Shown here piece by piece: positions 1-9,800 of a stretch of DNA of 64,000 bases. This stretch comes from Lentisphaeria bacterium (lineage in GTDB: Bacteria; Verrucomicrobiota; Lentisphaeria; Victivallales; UBA1829). The notes beneath the pieces were generated by a model. It saw nothing but the letters and a program-made list of their open reading frames with translations. It did no database searches and was not told where the DNA came from. Location: assembly GCA_003526375.1 (NCBI GenBank), contig DPDG01000077.1, positions 124,001 through 188,000 of the forward strand, in the 5' to 3' direction. Within the stretch, counting starts at the first letter, position 1. Each line of letters opens with the position of its first letter. The position numbers were made by a program, and so were the translations under genes.

Positions 1-897
1 TGCGAGTTCTTCACCGTCAATTCTCATGGAGCTGGACGCCCAGGAGCCGACCGTCACGATGACAGCCTGATACTCTTTTTTCAAAGACTCGATCGTGAAA
101 TCTCTGCCGAGCTCTTTGCCTGTTTCAATCTCGATCCCCATTTTCTTGAAGTGTTCAAGCTCCTTGCGGAGTGTCGCTTTCGGGAGACGGAATTCAGGGA
201 TTCCGTAACGGAGCATACCGCCGGCTTCGGGCATGCGCTCGAAAATTCTGGAACCATAGCCGAGCCTGCGCAGATAATACGCGGCGGAGAGTCCGGCAGG
301 ACCCGCGCCGACGATTGCGACTTTCTTATCTTTGAGCTCAGGAAGTTCTTCCATGTATTCTTCATAATAAAGATCTGCGGCAAGACGCTTGAAATCGTTG
401 ATCGAGACCGGTTTGGAGGTCACGTTCTTGCGGCAGTCCTTTTCGCAGAAGCGAGGGCAGACACGCCCGATGGACATGGGGAGGGGAATGCGCTGTTTGA
501 TGATCTCAAGCGCTTTTTTGAAGTCTCCCTGGCGTCCGGCGCGGACATACTCCTCCACGCTGGCGTGTGCGGGACATGCCATGGTACAGGGGGCTTCGCA
601 GTCGCCGGTGTGCTCGGAAAGAAGCAGTCCGAGCGCGGTTCTGCGCATGTCCCTGACTTCGTCCGAAGATGCATCGACCTCCTGTCCTTCGACCGGACAG
701 GCGGAGCAGGACGGCAGGAAGCGTCCCGTTTTCTTGTCTTTGACGACACAGACGAAACATGCGGTTGTGCGGGATACCCTGCCGTTGAAGCAGAGGGTCG
801 GGATCTCGATCCCGTTTTTCGTTGCGACGGAGAGAATCGTTTCTCCGGGCGCGGCAGTCACCGCTTTTCCGTCCAATATGAAATTGATATCAGCCAT
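1..897 (-). CDS. 2Fe-2S ferredoxin / GltD-like FAD oxidoreductase (3' end cut by window edge)
   Basis: The frame is open from an ATG at 897 down to position 1, so only the first 299 residues are visible. The N-terminus is a NuoG-type 2Fe-2S ferredoxin domain with cysteines spaced C-x10-C-x2-C-x13-C (around TLCFNGRVSRTTACFVC). It is followed by a GltD-type 4Fe-4S domain with two C-x3-C-x3-C groups (CEAPCTMAC and CPRFCEKDC), then a dinucleotide-binding fold with VAIVGAGPAGLSAAYYLRR. Such proteins pass electrons between NAD(P)H, flavin and iron-sulfur centres. It starts 19 bases after the NuoF-like gene, with GGAG upstream, so the three genes form one operon. The true partner (hydrogenase, formate dehydrogenase or an NADPH route) lies outside the window, so the reaction is not settled. 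Confidence 0.85.
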   Translation of the reverse strand, partial: MADINFILDGKAVTAAPGETILSVATKNGIEIPTLCFNGRVSRTTACFVCVVKDKKTGRFLPSCSACPVEGQEVDASSDEVRDMRRTALGLLLSEHTGDCEAPCTMACPAHASVEEYVRAGRQGDFKKALEIIKQRIPLPMSIGRVCPRFCEKDCRKNVTSKPVSINDFKRLAADLYYEEYMEELPELKDKKVAIVGAGPAGLSAAYYLRRLGYGSRIFERMPEAGGMLRYGIPEFRLPKATLRKELEHFKKMGIEIETGKELGRDFTIESLKKEYQAVIVTVGSWASSSMRIDGEELA

Positions 898-916
898 TTC
901 AGATAAACTCCATCGG

Positions 917-2656
917 TTATTTGCTGAGGTTGGAATAGAAACCGTCACCCTTTTTCACGCGGTGAATGGTCTTTTTCGGGCAGACTTCCATACAGGTGTT
1001 GCAGCGTGTGCACTTGGAGTTGTCCACCACGAAATCGTCACTGATCGCCTGCACCGGACAGGTCTTGATGCAGAGCTTGCACTTGATGCATTTGCTCTGG
1101 TCAAGCTTGACGTCGGACAGCGCGGCGCACTGGAACGTCGGGCAGTAACCGTCTTTCACGTGTGCCTCATACTCGTTGCGGAAGTAGCGGATCGTGGAAA
1201 GCGCGGGATTCGGCGCGGTCTGCCCGAGGGCGCACAGCGAGCCTTTTCTGATTTTGTTGCCGATGTCTTCGAGGAAGTCGATGTCTTCCGGTTTCCCTTT
1301 GCCGGCTGTAATGTTTTCCAGCGTTTCAAACATGCGCGTGGTGCCGACGCGGCAGAACGTGCATTTTCCGCAGGATTCGCGGTGCGTGAAATCAAGGAAG
1401 TAACGTGCGGTTTCAACCATGCAGCGGTTGTTGCCGATGACGATCAGTCCGCCGGAGCCCATGATCGCGCCGAGCTCCTTCAGGGAGTCGTAATCGACCT
1501 TGACATCGAACTTGTCCGCGGGAATGCAGCCGCCGGACGGTCCGCCCGTCTGAACTGCCTTGACCGTTCCGGGGTCTGCTCCGCCGATCTTGTAAACGAT
1601 ATCCGCAAGCGTGATGCCCATCGGAACTTCGGTCAGTCCGGGGTTCTTCAGGTCGCCTGCGAGAGCGAAAATCTTTGTTCCCTTGCTGCGCTCGGAACCG
1701 AGAGCCGCGAATGCGTCGGGATCGGAGATCACGACGGGGACATTTGCGAAAGTTTCAACGTTGTTGATGGCGGTCGGATAACCGTTCCAGCCTTTGTCGG
1801 TCGGGAACGGGGGACGGAAACGGGGCTGTCCGCGCTTGCCCTCAAGGGAGGCGATCATCGCGGTTTCTTCGCCGCAGACAAATGCCCCGGCGCCTTCCTT
1901 GATCATGATGTCAAGCGGCTTGCTGCGTCCCGGCAGTTTGTCGTATCCCTGTTTCTTGAGTTCGTCGATTGCAATGTTCAGATGCTTGATCGCCAGCGGA
2001 TATTCCGCGCGGCAGTAGATGAAAATCTTGGTCGCGCCGGTGGCATAAGCGCCGATCAGCATCCCTTCCATGACCTGAAATGGAACGCATTCCATCATGG
2101 AACGGTCCATGAACGCGCCGGGGTCGCCTTCGTCCGCGTTCATGATCAGGATTTTTTCCTCCGCCTGTTTCGCTGCGAGGAAAGACCATTTTGTCCCGGT
2201 CGGGAAACCGGCGCCGCCGCGTCCGCGCAGCCCGGATTTCTTCATGGCTTCGATTACGCCTTCAGGCTTGAGTTCAAATGCCTTTTTCAGCGCGGTGAAT
2301 CCGCCGTTGGCTTTGTATTCTTCAATGTCCTTGGGGTCGATGCGGCCGGAAAGACGTGTCACATTGAGTTTTTCCAGCGCCGCTCTTTCCGCGGGGATCT
2401 GGAAGCGCCCTTCTTCGGAGAGGGCGAGAATGGAGTTCACACTTTTGTCGTCGCCTTTGACGGAGGAATAGAAAACGGAAGTTCCGTCATTGAGCTCGAC
2501 TTCGACCATCGGCTCGGCATAGCAGTGCCCGATGCATCCGACCTCTACGACCGGCGTATTTCCGGCGAGGCGTTTGAATGCGTCCAGAACATCGGCGGCT
2601 CCGGCGGCAAGACCGCAGGAAGCGGTACCGACTTTGATTCTTCTGATATCAGCCAT
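917..2656 (-). CDS. NuoF/HydB-like NADH-binding flavo-iron-sulfur subunit
   Basis: This 579-residue protein is longer than classical NuoF and has the architecture of the hydrogenase-type subunit (HydB/HndC). It has an N-terminal thioredoxin-like 2Fe-2S domain (cysteines near residues 14, 41 and 45), then FMN/NADH-binding motifs GRGGAGFPTG (about 145-154) and NADEGDPGAFMDR (about 173-185). An SLBB-type region follows, then the 4Fe-4S motif ESCGKCTFC (about 427-435) and a C-terminal double ferredoxin with CIKCKLCIKTCP and CTRCNTCMEVCP. It would oxidise NADH or reduce NAD and pass electrons to ferredoxin-like partners in the cytoplasm. It follows the NuoE-like gene by 7 bases, with GGAGGAG upstream of its ATG. 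No membrane subunits of complex I are present, which favours a soluble hydrogenase or bifurcating complex. Confidence 0.92.
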   Translation of the reverse strand: MADIRRIKVGTASCGLAAGAADVLDAFKRLAGNTPVVEVGCIGHCYAEPMVEVELNDGTSVFYSSVKGDDKSVNSILALSEEGRFQIPAERAALEKLNVTRLSGRIDPKDIEEYKANGGFTALKKAFELKPEGVIEAMKKSGLRGRGGAGFPTGTKWSFLAAKQAEEKILIMNADEGDPGAFMDRSMMECVPFQVMEGMLIGAYATGATKIFIYCRAEYPLAIKHLNIAIDELKKQGYDKLPGRSKPLDIMIKEGAGAFVCGEETAMIASLEGKRGQPRFRPPFPTDKGWNGYPTAINNVETFANVPVVISDPDAFAALGSERSKGTKIFALAGDLKNPGLTEVPMGITLADIVYKIGGADPGTVKAVQTGGPSGGCIPADKFDVKVDYDSLKELGAIMGSGGLIVIGNNRCMVETARYFLDFTHRESCGKCTFCRVGTTRMFETLENITAGKGKPEDIDFLEDIGNKIRKGSLCALGQTAPNPALSTIRYFRNEYEAHVKDGYCPTFQCAALSDVKLDQSKCIKCKLCIKTCPVQAISDDFVVDNSKCTRCNTCMEVCPKKTIHRVKKGDGFYSNLSK

Positions 2657-2663
2657 GATGCAG

Positions 2664-3122
2664 TTACTCCTCCATCTTTCTGTAGTCGCTCAAAATCTTG
2701 AGAAGGCTCTTGCGGTTGAGCTTGCCGTAGACCTTGCCGTTTACGGACATGACCGGGGCAAGGCTGCAACAGCCGAGACAGGCGACGGTTTCAATAGAGA
2801 AGATGCCGTCTTCGGTGGTCTGCCCGTCGGAGATTCCGAGCGCGGACGAGAGCCAGTCCTGAATCAGGATGGACCCTTTGATATGGCAGGCGGTTCCGTC
2901 GCAGACACAGATTTTGTATTTTCCGGGTTTCGTGCGTTTGAACTGGGCATAGAATGTGAGAACACCTTCTACTTCAGCCTCGGCAATGGAAAAATGTTTG
3001 GAAATTGCACGAATGGCGTCGTCCGAGACGTAGCCTTCACGCGATTGAACGAGCTGGAGACCTTTGATCAGGTCTCCCTTCTCACTGCCGAGTTCCGACA
3101 GATAGGAAAATTCGTTACCCAT
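2664..3122 (-). CDS. NuoE/HydC-like 2Fe-2S subunit
   Basis: The 152-residue product has the usual length of NuoE, the thioredoxin-like 2Fe-2S subunit of NADH dehydrogenase and NAD-linked hydrogenases. The four cluster ligands are visible as C-x4-C in CVCDGTAC and C-x3-C in CLGCC. I chose the ATG at 3122 (MGNEFSYL) because GGAGG lies 12 bases upstream and family proteins start at this point. An in-frame ATG further upstream would add residues unlike the family. It is the first gene of the NuoE/NuoF/flavoprotein operon and probably forms the electron-input module with the NuoF-like protein. Confidence 0.9.
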   Translation of the reverse strand: MGNEFSYLSELGSEKGDLIKGLQLVQSREGYVSDDAIRAISKHFSIAEAEVEGVLTFYAQFKRTKPGKYKICVCDGTACHIKGSILIQDWLSSALGISDGQTTEDGIFSIETVACLGCCSLAPVMSVNGKVYGKLNRKSLLKILSDYRKMEE

Positions 3123-3525
3123 AATTAAAATACACCTCCACATTTTGTGTATAAAAAATACAAACGGTAATATATCACGATTCCGTATCAAAATCAATAT
3201 CGGAAATCCGAATTTCGTCCAGTATGATATGCCGGCGCCGTTCCGGATGCATTTGCCGGAAGTCCGGAATAACACGAATCATGTCTCTATGACAGACAGA
3301 AGAACATGAGACGGAACTCAATCGTTTTGGCTTTCCGTTCCCCGCCGCCGGAGTTCCGGCAATCGCATTGTCCTGCAAGTCCATTCTTCGTTTTTCAACT
3401 TTTACAAAACCCCTCACTTGCTAAAAATGAATCTTGGTGTAAGTTATCAGATGAATTATATTCATTTGCAAATGCGGAGTACTATTTTGAGCAGGATAAA
3501 AAATGATACGGCGGATTCTTCCGGC
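3123..3525. other. Divergent intergenic region between nuoE-like and rimO
   Basis: About 400 bases separate the divergently read NuoE-like gene and rimO. The region should hold both promoters, but I cannot pick out a convincing -35/-10 pair. An in-frame extension of rimO runs back to 3418, but it resembles nothing in the family and has no good ribosome binding site, so I treat it as non-coding. No RNA gene was recognised. Confidence 0.4.
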
Positions 3526-4887
3526 ATGGAAGTGCGCGGCATGGTCAAAGTGACGAGTCTCGGATGCGCGAAGAATTTCGTCGATACGGAAGTCGCGTCG
3601 GCCTCTTTTCTCTGCGAAGGGTTCGGGCTGACATCCTCGGATACGGATGCGGATATTCAATTCATCAATACCTGTGCATTTCTCGAAGACGCCCGGAACG
3701 AGGCGGCGAAAACGATTCGCGGAGTCCGCCGCTGGAAAGAAGCTTCGCCTGAAACGAGACGCGTGATCGTCGCGGGGTGTTTCGTCGAGTGGGCGGATGC
3801 CGCCGAGCTCGGAAAGTTTCCCTATGTGGATGCATGGATGCGCATTGACTCGGTGGCGGATGCCGGAAAGATTGCCGTGAAACTTCTTGACGGGGTGAAG
3901 AAGATCCCGCAGAAAAAGTCCCGTCCTTCTTATCTCTATACCCATGAAACTCCCCGCGTCCAGTTGACGCCCTCCCATTATGCGTATATCAAGATGGCGG
4001 ACGGCTGTGACAACTGCTGCACCTACTGCCGGATTCCTTCGATTCGCGGGAATCTGCGGAGCCGCGATTTGAAAGATGTGGTCGAAGAAGCGCGCCTGCT
4101 GGTGAAGAACGGCGTCAGGGAAGTGATCCTGATTGCCCAGGACAGCGGTGCATTCGGGCGTGACCGGAACGGAAAACCGTGTCTTGCGGAGCTTCTGAAT
4201 GAACTTGACAGGATCAAAGGCGACTTCTGTCTGCGGCTGATGTATCTGCATCCGGCAAGCGTGAACGACGAACTGCTCCGTGCGATGGAAAAGTCGAAAC
4301 ATCTGGTCCGCTGTATTGAAATGCCGCTTCAGCATATTGCGGAAAATGTTCTGAAAGCCATGCACCGCAAAGTGTTTGAGGAAAGAACGCGCGAAGTCGT
4401 GAAACAGATGCGCGGAATCGGTTATGCGATCCGCACGACGTTCATGACCGGTTTTCCCGGCGAAACGGCGGAGGATTTTGAAACGCTCCGCAGGTTTGTG
4501 GAAGAAACGGAATTCGAGCGGCTCGGTGTGTTTGCCTATTCGCGCGAGGCCGGGACGCCTGCGGCGGAACTGCCGGGGCAGGTTGCCCCGAATCTGGCGA
4601 AACGCCGTCGCAATCAGCTTCTGAAACTCCAGCGCGGAATCAGCTTGAAACACAACAGGGCGCTGATCGGCAGAGAGATCGACGTGATCGTGGACGAGGT
4701 GCTTTCCCGCACGAAAGCGGTCGGTCGTACCCTGCTCGATGCTCCGGATATCGACAATCTGGTCGTTGTGACTTCCGGAGTTTCTCTTGCCGTCGGGGAT
4801 GTCGTGAAGGCAAAAGTGACGGATGCCGCCGAATATGAACTTGGTGCAAAAGCCGTTTGCGAAAAGATGAGAGGAAAATGCCAATGA
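3526..4887 (+). CDS. rimO: Ribosomal protein S12 methylthiotransferase RimO
   Basis: The product is a radical-SAM methylthiotransferase that adds a methylthio group to an aspartate of ribosomal protein S12. The N-terminal UPF0004 domain begins with VTSLGCAKNFVDTE. The radical-SAM cluster motif is CDNCCTYC (C-x3-C-x2-C), preceded by KMADG as in RimO. A TRAM-like RNA-binding domain forms the C-terminus. Starts at 3526 (MEVRG) and 3541 (MVKVTS) are both possible and both give about 450 residues, near the family length. The gene overlaps pgsA, as part of a rimO-pgsA-hflX run. Confidence 0.93.
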   Translation: MEVRGMVKVTSLGCAKNFVDTEVASASFLCEGFGLTSSDTDADIQFINTCAFLEDARNEAAKTIRGVRRWKEASPETRRVIVAGCFVEWADAAELGKFPYVDAWMRIDSVADAGKIAVKLLDGVKKIPQKKSRPSYLYTHETPRVQLTPSHYAYIKMADGCDNCCTYCRIPSIRGNLRSRDLKDVVEEARLLVKNGVREVILIAQDSGAFGRDRNGKPCLAELLNELDRIKGDFCLRLMYLHPASVNDELLRAMEKSKHLVRCIEMPLQHIAENVLKAMHRKVFEERTREVVKQMRGIGYAIRTTFMTGFPGETAEDFETLRRFVEETEFERLGVFAYSREAGTPAAELPGQVAPNLAKRRRNQLLKLQRGISLKHNRALIGREIDVIVDEVLSRTKAVGRTLLDAPDIDNLVVVTSGVSLAVGDVVKAKVTDAAEYELGAKAVCEKMRGKCQ

Positions 4888-5489
4888 ACTGGATGAAGAA
4901 CCTGCCGAACCAGCTGACCGTCAGCCGGATTGTCCTGATCTCCGTTTTTGTCCTGCTGGCAAATATCGACGCCAGCAAGATCAATTTCGTTTATATTTCT
5001 CCGGCGGTATCCCATACCTGCCATGTGATTGCTTACATCATTGCCATCATTGCGGGGATTACGGACTGGTTTGACGGATATCTTGCGCGCAAATACAAAT
5101 GTGAAAGCGATTTCGGGCGCCTGATGGACCCGCTTGCGGACAAGATTTTCATTGTGGCGACTTTTGTGATGTTTTCCGACTACCGGATCATTCCCGCGTG
5201 GATCGTGGTGATCGTCATCGCGCGCGAATTCATGGTGACGGGGCTGCGCCTGCTGGCGATCAGCGACGGCATCGTAATTTCCGCCGACAAGTCGGGCAAG
5301 ATCAAGACCGCGCTTCAGATGTTCGCGCTGCTGATCGCCGGGGCAGGGTGGGTCAACCTGTTCGATATTACTCAGCCGGTGATCTGGAATCTCTGGTATG
5401 CCCTGATTCTTATTGTGATGTTCGTTACACTTTATTCGGGCGTGTCCTATTTTGTCAAAAACTATAAACTGTTCAAAAACAAGTTCTGA
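4878..5489 (+). CDS. pgsA: CDP-diacylglycerol--glycerol-3-phosphate 3-phosphatidyltransferase
   Basis: This membrane enzyme makes phosphatidylglycerophosphate, the first step towards phosphatidylglycerol and cardiolipin. The CDP-alcohol phosphotransferase signature DG-x2-AR-x8-G-x3-D-x3-D is complete, beginning at DGYLAR and ending at DPLAD. Several hydrophobic segments fit an integral membrane protein of about 203 residues. The start lies inside the end of rimO: ATG at 4878 follows GAGGAAA closely, and a second ATG at 4884 is equally usable. The overlap implies translational coupling. Confidence 0.93.
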   Translation: MPMNWMKNLPNQLTVSRIVLISVFVLLANIDASKINFVYISPAVSHTCHVIAYIIAIIAGITDWFDGYLARKYKCESDFGRLMDPLADKIFIVATFVMFSDYRIIPAWIVVIVIAREFMVTGLRLLAISDGIVISADKSGKIKTALQMFALLIAGAGWVNLFDITQPVIWNLWYALILIVMFVTLYSGVSYFVKNYKLFKNKF

Positions 5490-5492
5490 TTC

Positions 5493-6800
5493 ATGGGCAT
5501 CGACGGCGAGACTCTGAAAACGGTAAATGAAGAAGGCGGCAAAGCGCCTGCGTTCCTGATCGGAATACAGGATGCGGATTGTTCCCATGCGTCCGCCATG
5601 GAATATCTGGACGAATTGCGCGAGCTGGTGAACACTCTTGAAATTCCCGTTGCCGGAGAAAGAATCGTTTCCGTGAAACAGGTCAATCCCAAATTTTATG
5701 TCGGTTCCGGCAAAATTCAGGAGCTGAAAGCCGAAGCGCAGTCACTCGGCGCGTCCATCCTGATTTTCGACTGTGAACTCGGTCCGTCTCAGCAGCGCAA
5801 TATTGAAAAAGAGTGTTCCATGAAAGTGTTCGACCGCCAGGAGGTCATCCTGGATATCTTTGCGGAACGCGCGCGGACCCGGGAGGCGGTGCTTCAGGTG
5901 GAGCTTGCGCGCAACCGTTACTATCTGCCGCGGCTGACCGGCGCATGGTCGCATCTCTCCCGTCAGCGGGGCGGAGCTCTCGGCACACGGGGCGAGGGCG
6001 AGAAACAGATCGAATACGACCGGCGCATGGTCAAGCGCCGCATTTCCGCTCTGGAGGAGGAGTTGAAACTTGTGCGCAAGCAGCGTTCGACCCAGCGCAA
6101 GGGACGCTTGCGGAACCCGATCTGCAACTGCGCGATCATCGGTTATACAAATGCCGGCAAATCCTCGCTCCTGAACGCTTTGACCGGTGCGGATGTATTG
6201 GCGGAAAACAAACTTTTCGCAACGCTCGACCCGACGACGCGCCGTCTGGTTCTGCCTGACAAACAGGAACTTCTGCTGACGGATACCGTCGGCTTCGTCC
6301 GCAAACTGCCGCATACGCTGGTCGAGGCGTTCAAATCGACGCTTGAGGAGGCGGTGATTGCGGATTTTCTCCTGCTGGTGCTGGATATTTCCAGCCCGCA
6401 TGTGGAATCTCACTGGGAAACGACGCTTTCGGTGCTTTCGGAACTGGATGCGGCGGACAAACGGATGCTGGTCGTGTTCAACAAGTGCGATCTGCAGAAA
6501 GATCCGGTGGTTCTTGCGCGGATCCGCTCGATTGCGCCGGACGGAATATTTATTTCATGTTTTACGAAGGAGGGCTTCGAAGCGCTTCAGAATGCACTTT
6601 CTTCGTATTCCCGTGGACAAAGTTGCATTTTAGAGCTTGAAATTCCGCCTTCGCGGTCCGATATTATCGCCTTGCTGCATTCCAAAGGACATCTCTATGA
6701 GTTTTCGTGGTCCGAATCCGGACAGTTTGAAGCCGTAGTGAATGTGCCTGCGGAGTATCAGGAGATATTTTCGGAGTTTGCAAAACAGGAACCGGAATGA
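5493..6800 (+). CDS. hflX: GTPase HflX
   Basis: HflX is a ribosome-associated GTPase that splits or rescues stalled ribosomes. The 435-residue protein has the HflX N-terminal domain (VNPKFYVGSGKIQELK), a glycine-rich linker (LSRQRGGALGTRGEGEKQIE), and a GTPase domain with P-loop GYTNAGKSSLLNALTG, switch region DPTTRR and NKCD specificity motif. It starts three bases after pgsA with only a weak ribosome binding site, so it is probably coupled to pgsA. A C-terminal domain of about 80 residues follows the G domain. Confidence 0.95.
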   Translation: MGIDGETLKTVNEEGGKAPAFLIGIQDADCSHASAMEYLDELRELVNTLEIPVAGERIVSVKQVNPKFYVGSGKIQELKAEAQSLGASILIFDCELGPSQQRNIEKECSMKVFDRQEVILDIFAERARTREAVLQVELARNRYYLPRLTGAWSHLSRQRGGALGTRGEGEKQIEYDRRMVKRRISALEEELKLVRKQRSTQRKGRLRNPICNCAIIGYTNAGKSSLLNALTGADVLAENKLFATLDPTTRRLVLPDKQELLLTDTVGFVRKLPHTLVEAFKSTLEEAVIADFLLLVLDISSPHVESHWETTLSVLSELDAADKRMLVVFNKCDLQKDPVVLARIRSIAPDGIFISCFTKEGFEALQNALSSYSRGQSCILELEIPPSRSDIIALLHSKGHLYEFSWSESGQFEAVVNVPAEYQEIFSEFAKQEPE

Positions 6801-6864
6801 TTTTTATGAATGATAACCAATCGGCGGCGGAGACCGGCCTTGCCGAAACAAAGGAATGAGATAG

Positions 6865-9800
6865 ATGAAGAAGATTGCATTTTGGAACGGAAGCGTCTTT
6901 ACGCTGGTTCTTGCCGCGGCTCTGCTGGCGGCTCCCGATATTTCGGCACAGGGAACGGGCGCGGCTGCTCCCCGGCGTGAAATTTCCCGCGATCTGTGGA
7001 ATCTCTGGCGCAAGGGGTTTGAACTGTTTGAAAAAGGCGAAATGAAGATGATCTCCGGAAAATATGAGGAGTCCATTCCGTTTTACCAGCAGTCTCTTGA
7101 TGCGTTCAATCAGGTCAAAAAGCAGAATCCGGACTGGAACAAGAGCGTGATTGATTACCGGATCAGCCTTTCCACGCGCCGCATCGCCTCCGCAAAGCGC
7201 AAGGCGAAAGAAGCCGCGGAGTCTGCGAAACGTGTCGCGGAACGTAAAAAGTATGAAGCGGAAGCCAGAGCCGTCCGGGAAAAAGATGAAAAATACAAGG
7301 CTGTCAGCAACGAAAATGAAAAGCTGAAAAAACAGCTTGAAGCACTTCAGGGGGAATTGAAGAATGTCCGTTACAATGCGGAACGGGGCAATGCCGCCAT
7401 CAAGCAGATCAGGGAACTGCTTGCCGAGCGTGATGTCCTCGAAAAGAAACTGGCGGTCCTGAATCTTCAATATACAGAGCTTCTGGAAAAGCATAAAAAA
7501 GCATCCATTTCCCCTGAAACGGAGAAACTCCTGACCACCGAGCAGGCGAAGAACGCCGCTTTCATGAAGCTCATCAAGGAGCAGAACGACGAACTGGCGA
7601 ACATCAAGAAACAGTATAACGAGCTGACTGCGGAAAAAGAAAAGCGCGACAAGATGCTGGAAGATGTATCCAAAACACTTTCCAATGAAAAGACTTTTGC
7701 CGAGGTGGAGCGCAAAAAACTTCAGGATGACCTCGCCGAGGCAAAGAAGAAGCTCGAAGAAACCGGGAATAAACTCAAGGCTTCCTCCATTGCCCTTGCG
7801 GAGAAAACGCGTGCCGCGGAGGAGGCAGCCGAACTGATCAGCAAATTGAAAGCCGGTCAGACTCTTGCCGCATCCGCACGCAGGATCGAAACGGAAGCCG
7901 CCGCCGTCAAAAAGGATAATGAGACTCTCCGGAAAGCCGTTGCCTCAGCCGTTGCCGAAAAAGCGGAACTGACCGGAAAACTGGCGAAAGAAATGGAGGC
8001 GAGCGCGAAGCTGAAGAAAGATCTCGTGCTGAATATCGAGCAGCGCAATTCATTTGCCAAAGCGAATGACTCCATGTCGAAGCAACTTGCCGAACTGGAG
8101 AAGAACTTCAGGAAGATGGCGGAGGATAATACGGCGATGAAGAAAGAGCTTGCAAAGGCAACTGCCGACCGTGATCTCTTTGCCAAAAAGGTCAATGAAA
8201 AATTCAATGATATGGCGGATAAGCGTATTGCAGAACTGAAAACTCAGATCGCTTCTCTCAATACCGCGCTTGCCGCGCAGAAGAAGACAAACGAATCTCT
8301 TGCCGCCGCATCTCGGAAGCAGGTGGAGGAGTCTGCAAAGCTCGCTGCCGCAAAAGCGGAACTTGAGGCGCAATTGAAGAAACAGGATGCGGCTCTTGCC
8401 GGACAATCCGATGCCGCCGGACAGTTGGCGCGGAAAAATGCTGAAGTCAAAGTTCTCCGGGAGAAGCTTGCCGCAAATGAAGCCGCGGCAAAGAAACTGG
8501 CGGGAGAAATGGAAACATTGAAACGTTCTCTTGCCGCATCGAAAAAGGTTGCGACGGACTCGAAAGAGGTCGATACGGCGCGTCTGGAGTCTGCGATTGC
8601 GGCTCTGACCGCGAAACTGACGGCGACGGAAAAGACTCTCAAGGAGGTTTCCGCATCCAGAGACGGATTTGAAACCCAGGTGAAAACCATGAAAGCGCAG
8701 ATTGCAAAGGCAGATGATTCCATTAAGGAAAATGCAGCTTTGAAACACAAGGTGACGGAGCTCAGCGGAAAACTCGCCTCGCAGGAGCAGGCCAGAACGG
8801 CTCTGGAAGCCGTGAAGAAATCTCTGGAGACGGAAGTCGCGAATCTCAAGAGCAAGTCGGTGAAACAGGCGGCGGAGCTTCCCGCCGGATCGGATGCGGC
8901 AAAGGCTGAACTGACCAGGCTGACGGCTTCCCTGATCGAGCTCCGCGAAGCGAATGCGCAGTATGAAAATGCGGTCAGGAACCTGACTTCCGCCCGGAAG
9001 AAGCTGGAAGCGGAAAAAGGCGAGCTTGCACAGAAACTTGCCGAAGCGGAAAAACAGTTGGAAGCACGGGATGTCGCGCCGAATAACTCGGTCGTGGCAA
9101 AAGAGAATCTGGAGTTGAAGGAAAAGGTGGTCCGCAGTGAAAAACTGTATGCGGAACTCAAGGCGGAACGCAATGAGCTGGCTTCGCGGCGCGTTACGCT
9201 GGATAAGGAAGTCGTGAAACTCCGTCAGGAGAATGAAAACCTGAAAAAAAGCGAAACTCTGCTGAAGGCTGACTTGAAGCGCTGGTCCGAGGGTGCCGGC
9301 GGTGTCGCCGGAGATACGATCGCCAAGAAAAACCAGGCGATTGATGAACTGATCAGGGAGCTGGAGTCCGGCAAGGCGGACCGGAAGAAAATGGAGCTGG
9401 AAATAACCGATCTCCGCAATGAGGCATCCCGTCAGAAAATCCGTGCGGATAAAGCGGTTGAAACCGCCAAAAAAGCGGTCAGTGACTCCAGAAGATTCCG
9501 CCGCGAACTGGCGAATCTGCGCGCGGATATTGAGGACGGCATGATTCTTTCGAAGTCTTCCGGCAAGCCCGGAACCAGCGTGACGGTAACGAGCCCGGAA
9601 AAGGGTAAGAACACGAAAGAGTATGTTTCGATTACGGAGGAAAAGCCGACGTATAATGTCAGGGAATATCAGCAGGCGATGGATCAGGCGCGCGCCGCGG
9701 AGGCGAAGAAGGACTGGGGAACCGCTCTCTGGCAGTACTGGCGCGCGGCGGATATCGCCGGAAAACGTCCGGAGCCCTATCTTGCTCTGGTCCGGATTCA

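Noticed and set aside
389..2701. 770-residue open frame on the plus strand
   Set aside because: It lies opposite the NuoF-like gene, has no recognisable domain, and arises from codon bias on a GC-rich gene.
3421..4884. 487-residue minus-strand frame opposite rimO
   Set aside because: The plus-strand frame carries all RimO motifs; the antisense frame is a shadow without a family match or ribosome site.
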